Part shown: in pieces, positions 1 through 10,769 of the stretch
Numbering within the stretch: position 1 is the first letter of the stretch
Layout: the number at the start of each line of letters is the position of its first letter
Source: Glandiceps talaboti
Taxonomy: Eukaryota > Hemichordata > Enteropneusta > Spengelidae
Direction: 5' to 3'
DNA length: 25,000 bases
Assembly: GCF_964340395.1 (NCBI RefSeq)
Contig: NC_135551.1
Coordinates: forward strand, 13,011,003 to 13,036,002
The notes under the pieces: generated by a model
The model's database searches: none
What the model saw: only the letters and a program-made list of their open reading frames with translations
Told to the model about the DNA's origin: nothing
Position numbers and translations under genes: made by a program

Positions 1-2505
1 CACACCAAAGAGACAGTTGTCACGAAACATTGGTTTAATTGAGTTGATTCCAATAGTATGGGTTGTTGAGATACAGGGATTTGCTCTCACACAATACAAT
101 ATCGTACACTTTTGACCTGGGTGTGTTTCACTCTTCGTATTTTATATATTAGAAAGCAAAATACAAACTTTTTTTTTTCAATTATCCGTCTGCAAAAATA
201 GAATATCACGGTCGTTACAATTACACTGAAGCAGTACGTGTAGGTGATTTGAACTCTTCGGACTAGTTGAGTTGGTTTAAATCTGCGACAGCTATTAAAC
301 AAGACTTCCTCTCACAGCCATTTTTGTCAAAAGTAACGATTCCTGTTCCAGGGATAAAAGTAACTAAAAAATGATTAAAATGAGGGAAATTTTTTTTGGA
401 AAAAAAAAATTGTAGTCTAAGTCTACAGCGGCTTCTGACGACAACTTCGAAGTTTGGCGTTAGCGTCAGGACAGTAATCATGTGGTAGTATAGAAATCTA
501 GAAGGGAAAGTAGTCTTTGGTCTCTCTCGTAGGTCTATAGCGGACAAAATACCCGGATTGGGTGAGAGGAGTGAGGAGCGCTTTCACAGACATAAAAATG
601 CCTCAGTTGTTTTGCACAGCAAATGTACTGATTTTGTATACATCGACACGAACGGCATAAGTGTCCTTTTTTTTATCGACATTTAGCAATATGCATCAAG
701 TGACTGTATAATTATTCCGGTTTATTGAGAAACTGCCTTCATTTTGAAAATAATTTCGAAAGTAGAATACATTGTACTTGTTGCCAAAGCTTTCAGATTT
801 CAATCTAGCATATATTCCAACATTCAGGTTATAGATTGCTTTGCCCCAGATCACGTGTCACCAATTTAACAAAATATTTCAAGGAAGTATGGTTTCATAT
901 TAAAACATGGTTTTATTCAGCATGTCATTTTCTATCTACACAGACAAGGAACGTGTAACAGTTGGTGGTCAGGCATACGATATAGATGTGCAAAAAAACA
1001 TCAGCTGCGCAGTTTTTACAAATTTTTTTTCCCGTTTGTTTTATACAGTGCGAGTTGAGGTTGTTCTCTGCGATTAAAACATAGGTTATTTTTACTTTGA
1101 CCGATCTCTGTTGATTTATTCCAGACAAACTCTTCGGATTCATCCAGACATATCTATTAAAAATCATCTTTGCATCTACACCCGAAATCCAAATTTCAAA
1201 TTTGTATACATATGTGTATACACAAAGGGTATTGAATACATAATGAGGTTATCACGTGACCAGAGCGTCCACAAGGGACATATTGATGAGTAAAATCGTT
1301 AATTGCGCCCTCGTGGATATGGCGTTTATGAAACTACTTGTTGTATACTTTGATTCGAGTTCCAGTTGAAATCACATTCATGCGACTGTATGGCATGTTG
1401 TGGCGTCACTTGGGACGCGTCGTTTTATATTTTCAGAGATATCCAACTATATTCGTGGGTTGCGGGGGTGGGGAGGGGGAAAGAGGAGGCTGGGTTCATT
1501 ACGCATTATCATGGAACTGGAAAAAAAAATGGGGGGGGGGGCCTAAAATGTGACAAAAACGTTTGATGCACAAACACAAAAATGTTTTCAAAGACCAATT
1601 TCCTCCCCTAGTAACATCTCACGTTTACCATTGTAGTTCATTCACTGGCCTGCATACAAATGAATATATTGCATGTTAACTAATACCTGAATATATATAT
1701 ATATAGTCTATATATAACAGGAATTCTACCAAATGGCGCCATGAAAGGCACCAAATTTAGGTCTTAGAACAATACATTGAAATCCAAAATTTGGATATAG
1801 GAAACTTGATCTTGCTCTCTGTACCCGAGGTGAGGCGTCCTCTTCCACATAGCTACGATACTTTAGTGTCATTAAGATCACGTAACTGAATATAATGAAT
1901 AATTAATTATTTGTATCTTTTACATAACGGACAACGGTTATTTGTGAACAACTTGAATATGTTATGCATATTAGATTGTTGACTCACCCCACTTTGCATG
2001 TTGTGATTGATTGATCATGAGTGCCGTTAAAGGCCAACAATTCGATCCGAGGTTCTCGCACGAGCATTACTATATCAATAATGATATCATAATATAATTC
2101 GTTCGTTCCCGACCAACGTTTTATTATTATTATTCAGATCTAAATTTAATTTTAATCTGAACTGGATAGGCTTTAAGATGTCAAAGTCAATAACTAAGGT
2201 CCCCTTTGAGGATAAAATCTGTGCACGAAATGCAGTTTGATGATACCCGACTGATCATTCTTCAGGAGCAATTTGGTTCCAACGCAGTGACTGCACAATA
2301 CAGATGGTAGAGGTTGCTTGTAGAATATCCTCGTAACCACAACAAATACGTCATAATAGCATTTTTAAATCACATCCGAATATTCGGTTACTGTTATATT
2401 AGTTACTACAAAAGTTTGAACACCATCTACACAGCCAATTGCCCCAGTGCTGTTACATTACTGGACTGTTGCAGCAATGTTACATGCCTGCTAGATTTCA
2501 GAGGT
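1..2505. other. Gene-free AT-rich sequence
   Basis: I see no supportable gene here. The open frames are short (under about 95 codons), lack recognisable motifs and overlap on both strands. Simple features are a short TA-rich run near 1690-1717, a run of ten G at about 1531-1540 after a run of A, and TTA repeats near 2121-2135. A non-coding function cannot be excluded. Confidence 0.6.
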
Positions 2506-2887
2506 ATAGTGCAGCGCGTTGCAGATATCTGTAAGTTGGCTCTGTTTGATACAGCCACATAGCATAGGAACTCATAATGAAACTGCACATTCTTTTTTTT
2601 TATGATTGTAATTACTTGCTACATTGTGTATAAATGACACAGACCGTTTAAATGTACTGCAACTAGACGTATATGTATACACGCGGGCGCCAAAATTTTG
2701 ATGTCTGCAGGTGATGTCTGCGTATATGTAGTGGCACGATAGTTCATTTCATTTTAGCCAAACTGTAGCAAGAAACTGTATTTATCAAATCTTGCTATCT
2801 TGAAGTGTGACATGTACTGTTTGTCATAGGTTTCTGCGTGGTTGTTTCAAACAGAGCCAGTGAACAACAACCTGCAGTGCGCTGTAA
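2506..2887. mobile_element. Foldback/long-TIR element, copy 1
   Basis: The two ends are diverged inverted copies of each other. Reading inward, the right end complemented (from 2887) and the left end (from 2506) both contain a CAGCGC...TGCAG block followed by GGCTCTGTTTGA. The right arm continues with a CAACCACGCAGAAACC block and an AAGATAGCAAGATTTGATAA block, both shared with the other copies. A GGCGCC motif (about 2686-2691) lies near the middle, as in copy 4. No transposase frame is present, so the element is non-autonomous if mobile. No clear target-site duplication was found, so the borders are approximate. Three related copies lie at 9609-9978, 17930-18366 and 21667-22251. Confidence 0.7.
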
Positions 2888-3709
2888 TTGGACTGATAGA
2901 GGGATATCAAAGTATGAAACAATCAAACGTAACCATCAAGAACAATCAAGATACCGATTTGGACCCTTTAACTTGCTGGGAAAATAAACACATTCTCTCG
3001 TAACAATAGGTTCGAGTTGAAAGGGGAAGCAAGTGAAGATAAATTGTTCCTCCCTCCCCCCGATTCAGGGGCAATATATTAAATAAGAAGAGGTCATTGA
3101 ACCCTGACATAAAGGTAACAGGTTTATCAACCATAAAAAGTACAACACCATTTAATACTATAAATTATGGCAGGATGGCACCGTGAAAAAAAGAGAATGA
3201 CGTGCCTTGTAAACATCACTTATACAAAATTCACAAGCGGTGACGAATCGAATTGTAGAGGCTTTACGAATAGGTGAAAATTGACGAAGTAATTTGCAAA
3301 AAAAAGAGAAATATTTAGCGCACCTATTTGCTAAAATTGTGTACATATGTAGATGTATATGGGGGGGGGGAGGAGCAGTAACAACGAGGTGATAAGTGGT
3401 TGAAGAGAACTAAGGTCAAATAAAAGAAAACGACGGTGTTTCCGTTAGCCCGGCCAACCCATAGGGATACGTAGTAATTCTTAGATTATTGTTTTCCTTG
3501 TCTACGGGCTAAATATAATAACGTTGTGATTTGAATATATTTCCCCTACCCGTTTGCATTATGAAAATAGAATTATTGTCTTTACAGTACTATAGAGTGT
3601 AGATTGATCAATTTGTAGCAGCAGGATTCCTGTCACATTTTCCACGACAATCTAAACCGTGAATAATACGCCTCCTTGTGGACCGACCCTAGTTTAAGGA
3701 GCCAAACAT

Positions 3710-3746
<37 letters not shown>

Positions 3747-4030
3747 TTCAAAGTAAAATATTTAGAATGTACTTCTGTTTCCAGGTTATTTGTTTTTATT
3801 TTCTTGCCAAGGTACATGTATGTTGTATCGTCAGATCTTGTTCATATCCTATTCCACAGAAACCAGGTCTTTTTTTTGAATTTATAAAGTAAGCCTAGTA
3901 CAGTGTGCACATTGTGTTCAAAATACTACTGTTTTCAATTACTGCTTTCAATCTATAATATGTGTTGTCACCCATGGACATCTTGTCTTTGGGTCGAATC
4001 AATTTTTTTTATATTTAAGATAAACTCAAA
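2888..4030. other. Gene-free sequence with a long poly(T) tract
   Basis: No gene is supportable. Notable simple tracts are ten G at 3361-3370 and thirty-three T at 3711-3743. Read on the minus strand the latter is a 33-nt poly(A), which could be the tail of an old retroposed sequence lying to its right, but I recognise no body for it and see no target-site duplication. A TTAGCCCG/CGGGCTAA inverted pair (near 3446 and 3505) is short enough to be chance. Confidence 0.5.
3711..3743. repeat. Poly(T)33 tract
   Basis: Thirty-three consecutive T. It is either a homopolymer microsatellite or a minus-strand retroposon poly(A) tail. No AATAAA-type signal was seen immediately upstream on the minus strand, which weakens the tail reading. 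Confidence 0.9.
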
Positions 4031-4031
4031 T

Positions 4032-4070
4032 CTACCTACCCTGTTTTCTGAAGTCATGTTATCGAAAACA
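4032..4070. repeat. Dispersed repeat motif, copy A
   Basis: The 39 bases beginning CTACCTACCCTGTTTTCTGA match 12152-12190 in the same orientation with a few mismatches (shared CTACCTACCCT, then CATGTTATCG). The flanks differ, so this is a dispersed repeat end and not a local duplication. At the second site the motif lies just upstream, on the minus strand, of a LINE remnant, which suggests it may be a border piece of a mobile element. Confidence 0.6.
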
Positions 4071-4079
4071 AAGATTATT

Positions 4080-4190
4080 TTGGCCTATGGGGACAGGCCC
4101 AGACTAGCAGTAAGCTATTTCCTGAGTCCCCATTTACCCACTGTTATATTTATTTGGGGTAAATAAACTGATTATTTATTTAATTTGTTA
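4080..4190 (+). mobile_element. Possible retroposon 3' end with TTTA-type tail
   Basis: The segment contains a GGGGACAGGCCCAGACTAGC block, then TATTTATTTGGGGTAAATAAAC and an ATTTATTTAATTT tail. That layout (short GC-richer block, AATAAA-like signal, A/T-rich tetranucleotide tail) resembles the 3' ends of invertebrate LINEs and their SINEs. There is no coding part, and I cannot identify a family. An ordinary AT-rich segment is the alternative. Confidence 0.3.
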
Positions 4191-4800
4191 GTCTGAAAAA
4201 AACCCCTATGTCTCACACAAGAAAAAAACGTTACTCGAGGCTTTCCAACTGAAATAAAGTATGTTTTGTCTTTCAAAATTTTAGTTTGTTTACACGTACA
4301 CCAAGACAAAGAATTGTAACAACTCCAAAAGTTGTCAATCGCAAAACTCAATTTCATCCACATCACGCGTATACCCCAAATCATGTTCATTTCAAATATT
4401 ATTAATTTTAAAGTGGGGGGTTCAAAGTTGTCGCAAAGCGTACAATTTACGCACATCCTTTGGATTCACAGCCTGAGTGATTTGCTTGTATGCATCCATA
4501 TGTTACCATACACCTCTTAAATCCTGACATTTTTAATGTCTGGAAATTTACATGCCGTCATGTGGGTTGTTTGATCAAAAACACCAATACAATTGTCCCA
4601 ACTAAAGGCTGTGTGTGTAAGCTGAAATAAAAACTGTTGACTCTGCTATCAGCATGACTTTATTTGTTTGCCTTTTTTATTTAATATATACACCGCAGAT
4701 GTCCGAGTCTGTATTTTTTTTTGTTTAAGTCCAGCGAAATTGCACAACTCCTGTTACGCAGAGAGGAATTTCATTACATTTCACAAAAAGAACACTCGCA
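4191..4800. other. Gene-free sequence
   Basis: Overlapping opposite-strand frames of 60-95 codons are present, none with a recognisable motif. The part from about 4655 may be weakly related to 6110-6170 (both contain ACTTTATTTGT), which would make it the outer flank of the repeat described at 4801-6027. Confidence 0.45.
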
Positions 4801-6027
4801 AACCTATCATTCATACTCTATGATCAATGTTGTGACGTTTTTGCATTGGCGAGGTTGTTGAAATGAAATTTACTCGTGGAGGGTAGTTGAAATGAAATTT
4901 ACTCGTGGAGGTTGTTGAAATGAAATTTACTCGTGGAGGTTAGTTGAAATGAAATATACCCGTGGAGGGTAGTTGAAATGAAATTTACTCGTGGAGGTTG
5001 TTGAAATGAAATTTACTCGTGGAGGGTAGTTGAAATGAAATTTACTCGTAGAGTGTAGTTGAAATGAAATTTACTCGTAGAGGGTAGTTGAAATGAAATT
5101 TACTCGTGGAGGGTTGTTGAAATGAAATTTACTCGTGGAGGGTTGTTGAAATGGAATTTACTCGTGGAGGTTAGTTGAAATGAAATTTACTCGTAGAGGG
5201 TAGTTGAAATGAAATTTACTCGTGGAGGGTTGTTGAAATGAAATTTACTCGTGGAGGTTAGTTGAAATGAAATTTACTCGTGGAGGTTGTTGAAATGAAA
5301 TTTACTCGTGGAGGGTTGTTGAAATGAAATTTACTCGTAGAGGTTAGTTGAAATGAAATTTACTCGTGGAGGGTAGTTGAAATGAAATTTACTCGTGGAG
5401 GTTAGTTGAAATGAAATTTACTCGTGGAGGGTAGTTGAAATGAAATTTACTCGTGGAGGGTAGTTGAAATGAAATTTACTCGTAGAGGTTAGTTGAAATG
5501 AAATTTACTCGTAGTGGGTTGTTGAAATGAAATTTACTCGTGGAGGTTAGTTGAAATGAAATTTACCCGTGGAGGTTAGTTGAAATGAAATTTACTCGTG
5601 GAGGGTTGTTGAAATGAAATTTACTCGTGGAGGTTAGTTGAAATGAAATTTACTCGGGTAGGTTAGTTGAAATGAAATTTACTCGTGGAGGTTATTGAAA
5701 TGAAATTTACCCGTGGAGGTTAGTTGAAATGAAATTTACTCGTGGAGGGTTGTTGAAATGAAATTTACTCGTGGTGGTTAGTTGAAATGAAATTTACTCG
5801 TGGAGGGTAGTTGAAATGAAATTTACCCGTGGAGGTTAGTTGAAATGAAATTTACTCGTGGAGGGTAGTTGAAATGGAATTTACTCATGGAGGGTAGTTG
5901 AAATGAAATTGTGGAGACATATTCCTTGGTTGAATCACAGTGACTCCATCAAATAAAGAATGAATGAATGAATGAATAAATAAATGAATGAATGAATGAA
6001 TGAATGAATGAATGAATGAATGAATGA
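4801..6027. repeat. Repeat unit A: flanks around an expanded minisatellite
   Basis: This is a repeat whose centre has expanded. Its left flank (near 4823-4855: TATGATCAATGTTGTG, then TTTTTGCATTGGCGAGG) corresponds to 6176-6212 (GCATGATCAATAGTATGG, then TTTTTGTATTTGCGAGG). Its right flank (5928-5955: ATTCCTTGGTTGAATCACAG) corresponds to 6261-6284 (GTCCCTTGGGTTGAATCACGG). It ends with AAATAAAGAATGAATGAATG, an AATAAA signal followed by a (GAAT)n tail at about 5958-6027, a layout typical of retroposon 3' ends. Confidence 0.65.
4858..5915. repeat. 29-bp minisatellite, 37 units
   Basis: By hand I count 36 full units and one partial unit. Each begins TTGAAATGAAATTTACTCGT and ends in a GGAGG-type stretch joined by TAG, TTG or TTAG. 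Most units are 29 bp and some are 28 bp. Variant positions include GTGG/GTAG before AGG, ACTCG/ACCCG (units 4, 25, 30 and 34) and AAATGG for AAATGA (units 11 and 36). The last unit breaks into GTGGAGACAT. Variants are interspersed rather than grouped, so spread within the array has been by unequal exchange or conversion. No open frame runs through it. Confidence 0.95.
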
Positions 6028-6149
6028 AATGTATGAAAAAGAACCGCAAAGATATAACTCATACACTATGATTGATATGCAGAAGTGAGAAATGTTAAAC
6101 TCAGAACTTATATAACTTTATTTGTGTCTGCAGATCTTGTATAGTTTGA

Positions 6150-6296
6150 GGGTATTTCAAACGAGACTTATACGCATGATCAATAGTATGGCATTTTTGT
6201 ATTTGCGAGGTTTACTCCTAGAGGGTTTGTAGACGAAATGAGATTTACTCATGAAGGGGTAGTCCCTTGGGTTGAATCACGGTTGCTCTCTTAAAT
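6150..6296. repeat. Repeat unit B: near-unexpanded relative of unit A
   Basis: It carries the same left flank, then a single degenerate core (GACGAAATGAGATTTACTCA at about 6231-6250), then the same right flank (CCTTGGGTTGAATCACGG). The right flank passes directly into the (ATGT)n array, where unit A passes into (GAAT)n. It therefore shows what unit A may have looked like before its 29-bp core multiplied. Confidence 0.6.
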
Positions 6297-6383
6297 GTAT
6301 GTATGTATGTATGTATGTATGTATGTATGTATGTATGTATGTATGTATGTATGTATGTATGTATGTGTGTGTGTGTGTGTGTA

Positions 6384-6414
<31 letters not shown>

Positions 6415-6447
6415 ATGTATGTATGTATGTATGTGTGTATGTATTTG
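6296..6447. repeat. (ATGT)n with (GT)n microsatellite
   Basis: Long ATGT tetranucleotide runs enclose a GT dinucleotide core at about 6365-6400, then degrade into GTGC and TTGT variants by about 6475. Apparent proteins made of MYVC repeats here are only translations of the array. Confidence 0.97.
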
Positions 6448-6489
6448 TGTATGTATGTGCGTGCGTGCATATGTGTTTATATATACATA

Positions 6490-6545
6490 ACTAACTAACT
6501 AACCAAGTAACTAGCTGACTAACTAACTAACTAAGTAACTAACAG

Positions 6546-6607
<62 letters not shown>

Positions 6608-6629
6608 AGACTAACTAACTAACTAACAG

Positions 6630-6675
<46 letters not shown>

Positions 6676-6697
6676 AGACTAACTAACTAACTAACAG

Positions 6698-6742
<45 letters not shown>
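6490..6742. repeat. (CTAA)n array with CAGACT interruptions
   Basis: About 250 bp of CTAA repeats. CAGACT interruptions start near 6543, 6607, 6627, 6675 and 6695. The 20-bp pair (6607/6627) recurs 68 bp later (6675/6695), so the array also grew by duplicating a block of about 68 bp. Confidence 0.96.
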
Positions 6743-7669
6743 ATACATTTGATAAAATAGTGGGATGAATAAAGATGACAGTAATTTGACGAGATGATCA
6801 TATGTCACCTAGTAGAATAATTTATTGACCTCCAAATCACAATTAGATCAAAAGTCGACACTCAGTTGTTCTCGTTACAGTTTCAATCAGAATGTACGTT
6901 GTAATTAACGTATTGTATATTTCACTAGCAATGAGCAGCATGATGAGATGCTGACATGAACTCATTCAACGGCACGTGTCGCGCTACAAAATTTGAAGTG
7001 TTTGACTCTGAACAAAAAGATATACATGATTGCGCTGTCTATAGAGTAATCTATCTTCCCGGGGCAATGTTTTCATATCATTCGACGTATTGAAGTATTG
7101 TACGATATGTAATTCTCTAAACGCCTAACCACGTGTGTTAACTTCCTTTGGATATTTTGCGTTTGAAAGGCCTTTTCCGTGGCGACCACTATAATGTATA
7201 ATACAAATTGCAAAAAAAAAAAAAAAATGGCGAGCAGTAACAATTGTATGTGTCAGTTGACCGCATTGATTGTAATTTTCAAACGTTTTTAACAAACCCA
7301 AACCGGATAACTTCCGTCAATATACGATAGACACGACTCCTAACGGAAGATATCCTATCTGTAAACGCTGATAAATAGTTAAATGTCGTTGCTAACAAAG
7401 TGGTCTGTTATAAGGATATTGCAAATGTGTTTGGTAACTATCAAAACTAAATGTCATGCTGTACCTCTGTGTTCAGGAAATCACAATACCCACGATAGTA
7501 TACGTGTCGTTTCCATTAGGTAAAAAAGGTAATTTAGTTTTTGCCAGATATTATCATTATCGAACATTACCAAAATGTATTGATATCTCCAGTTCTTTAA
7601 TATCTTTCTAGACACATCAATTGTCTGTCTCCCCTACCTTTGTGTCTGTCCCTCTCACCATCTCACACA

Positions 7670-7672
<3 letters not shown>
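6743..7672. other. Gene-free sequence
   Basis: No gene is supportable. Only a poly(A) run near 7211-7227 stands out. No repeat shared with the rest of the window was noticed. Confidence 0.5.
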
Positions 7673-7985
<313 letters not shown>

Positions 7986-9249
7986 AAATCTTCTATGGAA
8001 ATGTGACGTGCTAGCAACACATAGGTAAATTTAATATTATTGTATTCTTCCGATAAAATTATAATGTTCAATTTTCTAAATTTACCGTTCAGAAAGCTGC
8101 GATGAACAAAGTAACATTGTGTCGCAAAAGTTTCAATTTCATAAGCATCTAATTCAAGTCGAAACTGATTTTTCGCAATAACAATTCACGCTGCAAAGTG
8201 GGTAAGTATGCGCTTGATTGCAGCTCTTTACGTTTCTGATTAACTGAAATTGCAAAAATTGAACAAGTGGTGACCCCTGACCTCTTAATCTGATTAAGAT
8301 TGATGAGAAAATTGAAACAAAGGAAAGTCGATTGTGCGATAGGTTGGTACACAAGCTGTCTCTCCCGTCTACACGAGAATTTGATACGCTTTCCCGTTCT
8401 TCCGTCACGAGTCATTTGCATGTGAAATTAACACCACAATATGCTGCATAACAATCAACCAGCGCGCTTTTATAAGGAAATGCTCTGTCCCGCCCCAGGG
8501 GACGAAATGTCCCCATTTTACATTCATTCCGTTCACCTTTATGGCTGGCCATTCATACTAATATTTCTGTCTGGGTTCTTATATTTAATTAACTTACAAA
8601 CCAATATTGTAATGTAATGTAGGCGCCAATTAAAGCAACCATTCTTCCCGGTGGTGGCTGCTGTATACTATGTACCCACATACGATGGCGTCAGCTTTTT
8701 TTTTTTTTTTTTTTTTACAAATTGTTCTTCAGCAAAATTTGAAACATTTTTGCAAAATTTTGTGTTTTCTCCTCAAAAATTTTGAAACAAAACAACATTA
8801 TAGTCTGAAAATGGCCACATATTGAATACAAAATTGTCCACAAATGAAAGTCACATGTTGATGTACGAGTTTAAGACGGCTTGGCGGGAAAATACAAACA
8901 TGACAGGCGCTGTAACTATAAAAAAAAGACAACTCGAAAATTTAGTCTTATATCGTTAAAATTGACTTCGTTTCATCACTTTAAAAAATAAATGATTAAT
9001 ATTGTTGTAATCGTTCAAGATAGGATTATGTAAATATTCCATAATTATTTCATAGAAATTCTTGAAGTGAAAAAAGGACTAAAATCAGAGACACCTCTGT
9101 ATACGTAGTTCAAAGCTGCAATGTGTAATCAAGGTCCAATATATGACATTATGCATGCATTACACTATTTTTTTGTATATTTGTAGTTAGCCTTTGATTT
9201 AATTGAGGTTGTTACGACGGCGGCAATCAAGGTTTCGGTTACTAATGAA
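7986..9249. other. Gene-free sequence
   Basis: No gene is supportable. Two overlapping minus-strand frames near 8149-8421 show no known motif. A TATAAGG string at about 8471 sits before a GTCCC/GGGGAC self-complementary patch (about 8489-8515), but nothing transcribed can be recognised after it. Twenty-one T lie at 8696-8716. Confidence 0.45.
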
Positions 9250-9281
9250 CCACAGATAAGTAACACGTTACTTATCTGTGG
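9250..9281. repeat. Perfect 32-bp palindrome
   Basis: CCACAGATAAGTAAC, two bases (AC), then GTTACTTATCTGTGG. The 15-bp arms are perfectly complementary. The RNA form would be a tight hairpin, too short for a normal microRNA precursor. Its origin is unknown; it could be the fused ends of a lost inverted-repeat element, or a protein-binding site (AGATAAG is a GATA-factor-like site present on both arms). Confidence 0.85.
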
Positions 9282-9608
9282 ATGAACAGAAGCTATTTAA
9301 CTATTGTTGCAACATGCTGATATATAAAAGCTATTCAAGGAATGTTAGTTTAATTATACTCACAATAAGGTGACTTCTACAACCTTGCAGTGTACATTAT
9401 ATTTTTGGGACTTCCAGTGTTTACAAGAATTTGATTACAGTGTGAATATATCCGTACCGAGGCATCGCTACCACTTATATTTACTAGTACATAATCTACT
9501 ACATTGAAGAACGATAGTTTTAGTTTGTGTCTATATTCTAGTAAGCCGAAAGAGTAACACTCTATATACAAACACCAGTATACAGGGCTATAACAAAGAT
9601 TTTCACGA

Positions 9609-9978
9609 TATACAGTCTTTTTCTAGTTACCGTTCCCCTGGCCCTGTTTGATACACAAGCATGCAGAAACCAATACAAAACTGCATATTCTATACTGCAG
9701 CCAGATAGCATTTTTTTTGCTACATTTGGTCTACCATGAAACAAATTATTCAAATGTACTGCAACCAGACACAGACATGCCGACGCCAATGTATTGACGT
9801 CTGCATGGTTAAACGCATCGTCGTAAACCATAGCCTCTTTTACGGCACCGTCCAAGACGAACCGCCAAGTCGTTGCTTAATATCTGGCTATTTTAATGTG
9901 TACAGTTTCTTATCGTATCTGCATGGTTTTATCAAACAATAACGGTACCGGTGGATTGAAATTTGAAACGGGCTGTAT
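9609..9978. mobile_element. Foldback/long-TIR element, copy 2
   Basis: Reading inward from the left there is ATACAGTC, GTTACCGTTC, CCCTGTTTGATA, then GCATGCAGAAACCAATA. From the complemented right end there is ATACAGCCCGTTTCA, TACCGTTATTGTTTGATA, then ACCATGCAGATACGATAAGA. These are the same ordered blocks as in copies 1, 3 and 4. An AGACAT...GACGCCAATG core lies at the centre (about 9772-9791). The two frames reading across it are non-coding. The right terminus (ends ...GGGCTGTAT at 9978) agrees closely with the left terminus of copy 4, which helps define the element end. Confidence 0.7.
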
Positions 9979-10090
9979 GCTCGCACAGAATGTGAACCGT
10001 TTCCTAATATTATGCTTGACGGAATTGAATTGCCACTCCCTTCAGAAAGAACATCGAATTTGAATGAGTTTGTGTAAGCATTCTAGATCT

Positions 10091-10180
10091 GTGATTGCAC
10101 TGAGTTTATACAATTAGTTTGTGATTGCACTGAGTTTGTACAATTAGTTTGTGATTGCACTGAGTTTGTTCAATCAGACT
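10091..10180. repeat. 30-bp tandem repeat, 3 units
   Basis: Three exactly 30-bp units start at 10091, 10121 and 10151, each beginning GTGATTGCACTGAGTTT. The first two units are nearly identical and the third diverges at its end. Confidence 0.95.
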
Positions 10181-10331
10181 GAGTACAAGTCAACCTGTGA
10201 TGATACATTTTTTTTTACAAACACGTATGGATGAGTATATATAGAAACATATAGTATATTATTTCAATCGTATACAGGTCAGTATATACATATATACATG
10301 TTAATAGATAGCTACACATGAATATCATTTA

Positions 10332-10333
<2 letters not shown>

Positions 10334-10422
<89 letters not shown>
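10334..10422. repeat. (AT)n microsatellite
   Basis: About 89 bp of uninterrupted AT dinucleotide, followed by (TTTG)n and TTTA-rich sequence to about 10486. Confidence 0.98.
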
Positions 10423-10424
<2 letters not shown>

Positions 10425-10486
10425 CATTGTTTGTTTGTTTGTTTGTTTGATTGTTTATTTATTTATTTTATTTGTTTGTTTTTTGT
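10425..10486 (-). repeat. A-rich tail-like stretch after the RecQ-like fragment
   Basis: On the minus strand the RecQ-like fragment is followed by AAAAAACAAACAAATAAAAT, then TAAA and CAAA repeats. It resembles a decayed poly(A) tail turned microsatellite, which would fit retroposition of the fragment, but ordinary microsatellite growth is equally possible. Confidence 0.4.
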
Positions 10487-10769
10487 AACCGGGCTCCCTG
10501 TGGTTGTATTTGTCTTCGTTCATTGGCCATGTCATTCTCCTGATCATTAATATACACTTCTTTTGGGTTACGCTGCGTCAGCTCCTGAACTTGCTCTTTT
10601 ATCATGAGAGAAATCAGTGGTGAAACAACAATAATGATGAATTCTGGGTGCTCGCTGACATACACAGTGCATTTGTAATCAACACAAAAAGCAACTTGCC
10701 CCTGTCGGTTGGCGCACATACAAAGGTATCATCCCCACCCTCACCTTCGAAACAGCATAGTGAAGCCAT
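10486..10769 (-). pseudogene. Frameshifted RecQ-like helicase fragment
   Basis: Two overlapping minus-strand frames together resemble the start of a RecQ-family ATP-dependent DNA helicase core. The first (10614-10769, 51 codons from ATG) contains DTFVCAPTDRGKLLF, a degenerate motif I/Walker A loop (family form APTGxGKS). The second (open to 10468) contains EHPEFIIIVVSPLISLM and KEQVQEL, the strongly conserved RecQ stretch just after motif I. In an intact protein these lie in one frame about 20-35 residues apart. Here a frameshift falls between NAL and EHP, and TGA (10614-10616) closes the first frame. The normal GKS is GKL. No later helicase motif (DEAH box, motifs III-VI) follows. Instead the minus strand runs at once into an A-rich (CAAA)n/(TAAA)n stretch and then (AT)n. 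This is a broken fragment, not a working gene. The family assignment is by motif memory only. Confidence 0.6.

Noticed and set aside
1302-1325. CTCF-like site (GCGCCCTCGTGG).
   Set aside because: The spacing does not fit the usual core, and a single short motif match is weak.
4858-5915. CRISPR-like array.
   Set aside because: Units are contiguous with no unique spacers, and the setting is eukaryotic; it is a minisatellite.
6272-6498. MYVC-repeat proteins, and similar frames at 7655-8071, 14295-14651, 23394-23802 and 24201-24524.
   Set aside because: They are translations of tetranucleotide or dinucleotide microsatellites open in several frames on both strands.
8460-8515. Promoter: TATAAGG with a GC-rich palindromic patch downstream.
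   Set aside because: No recognisable transcript or coding start follows, and a single TATA-like word is expected by chance in AT-rich DNA.
9562-9942. Two opposite-strand frames of 97 and 68 codons as element-encoded proteins.
   Set aside because: They read across the inverted arms of foldback copy 2, and the equivalent frames are not kept in copies 1, 3 or 4.
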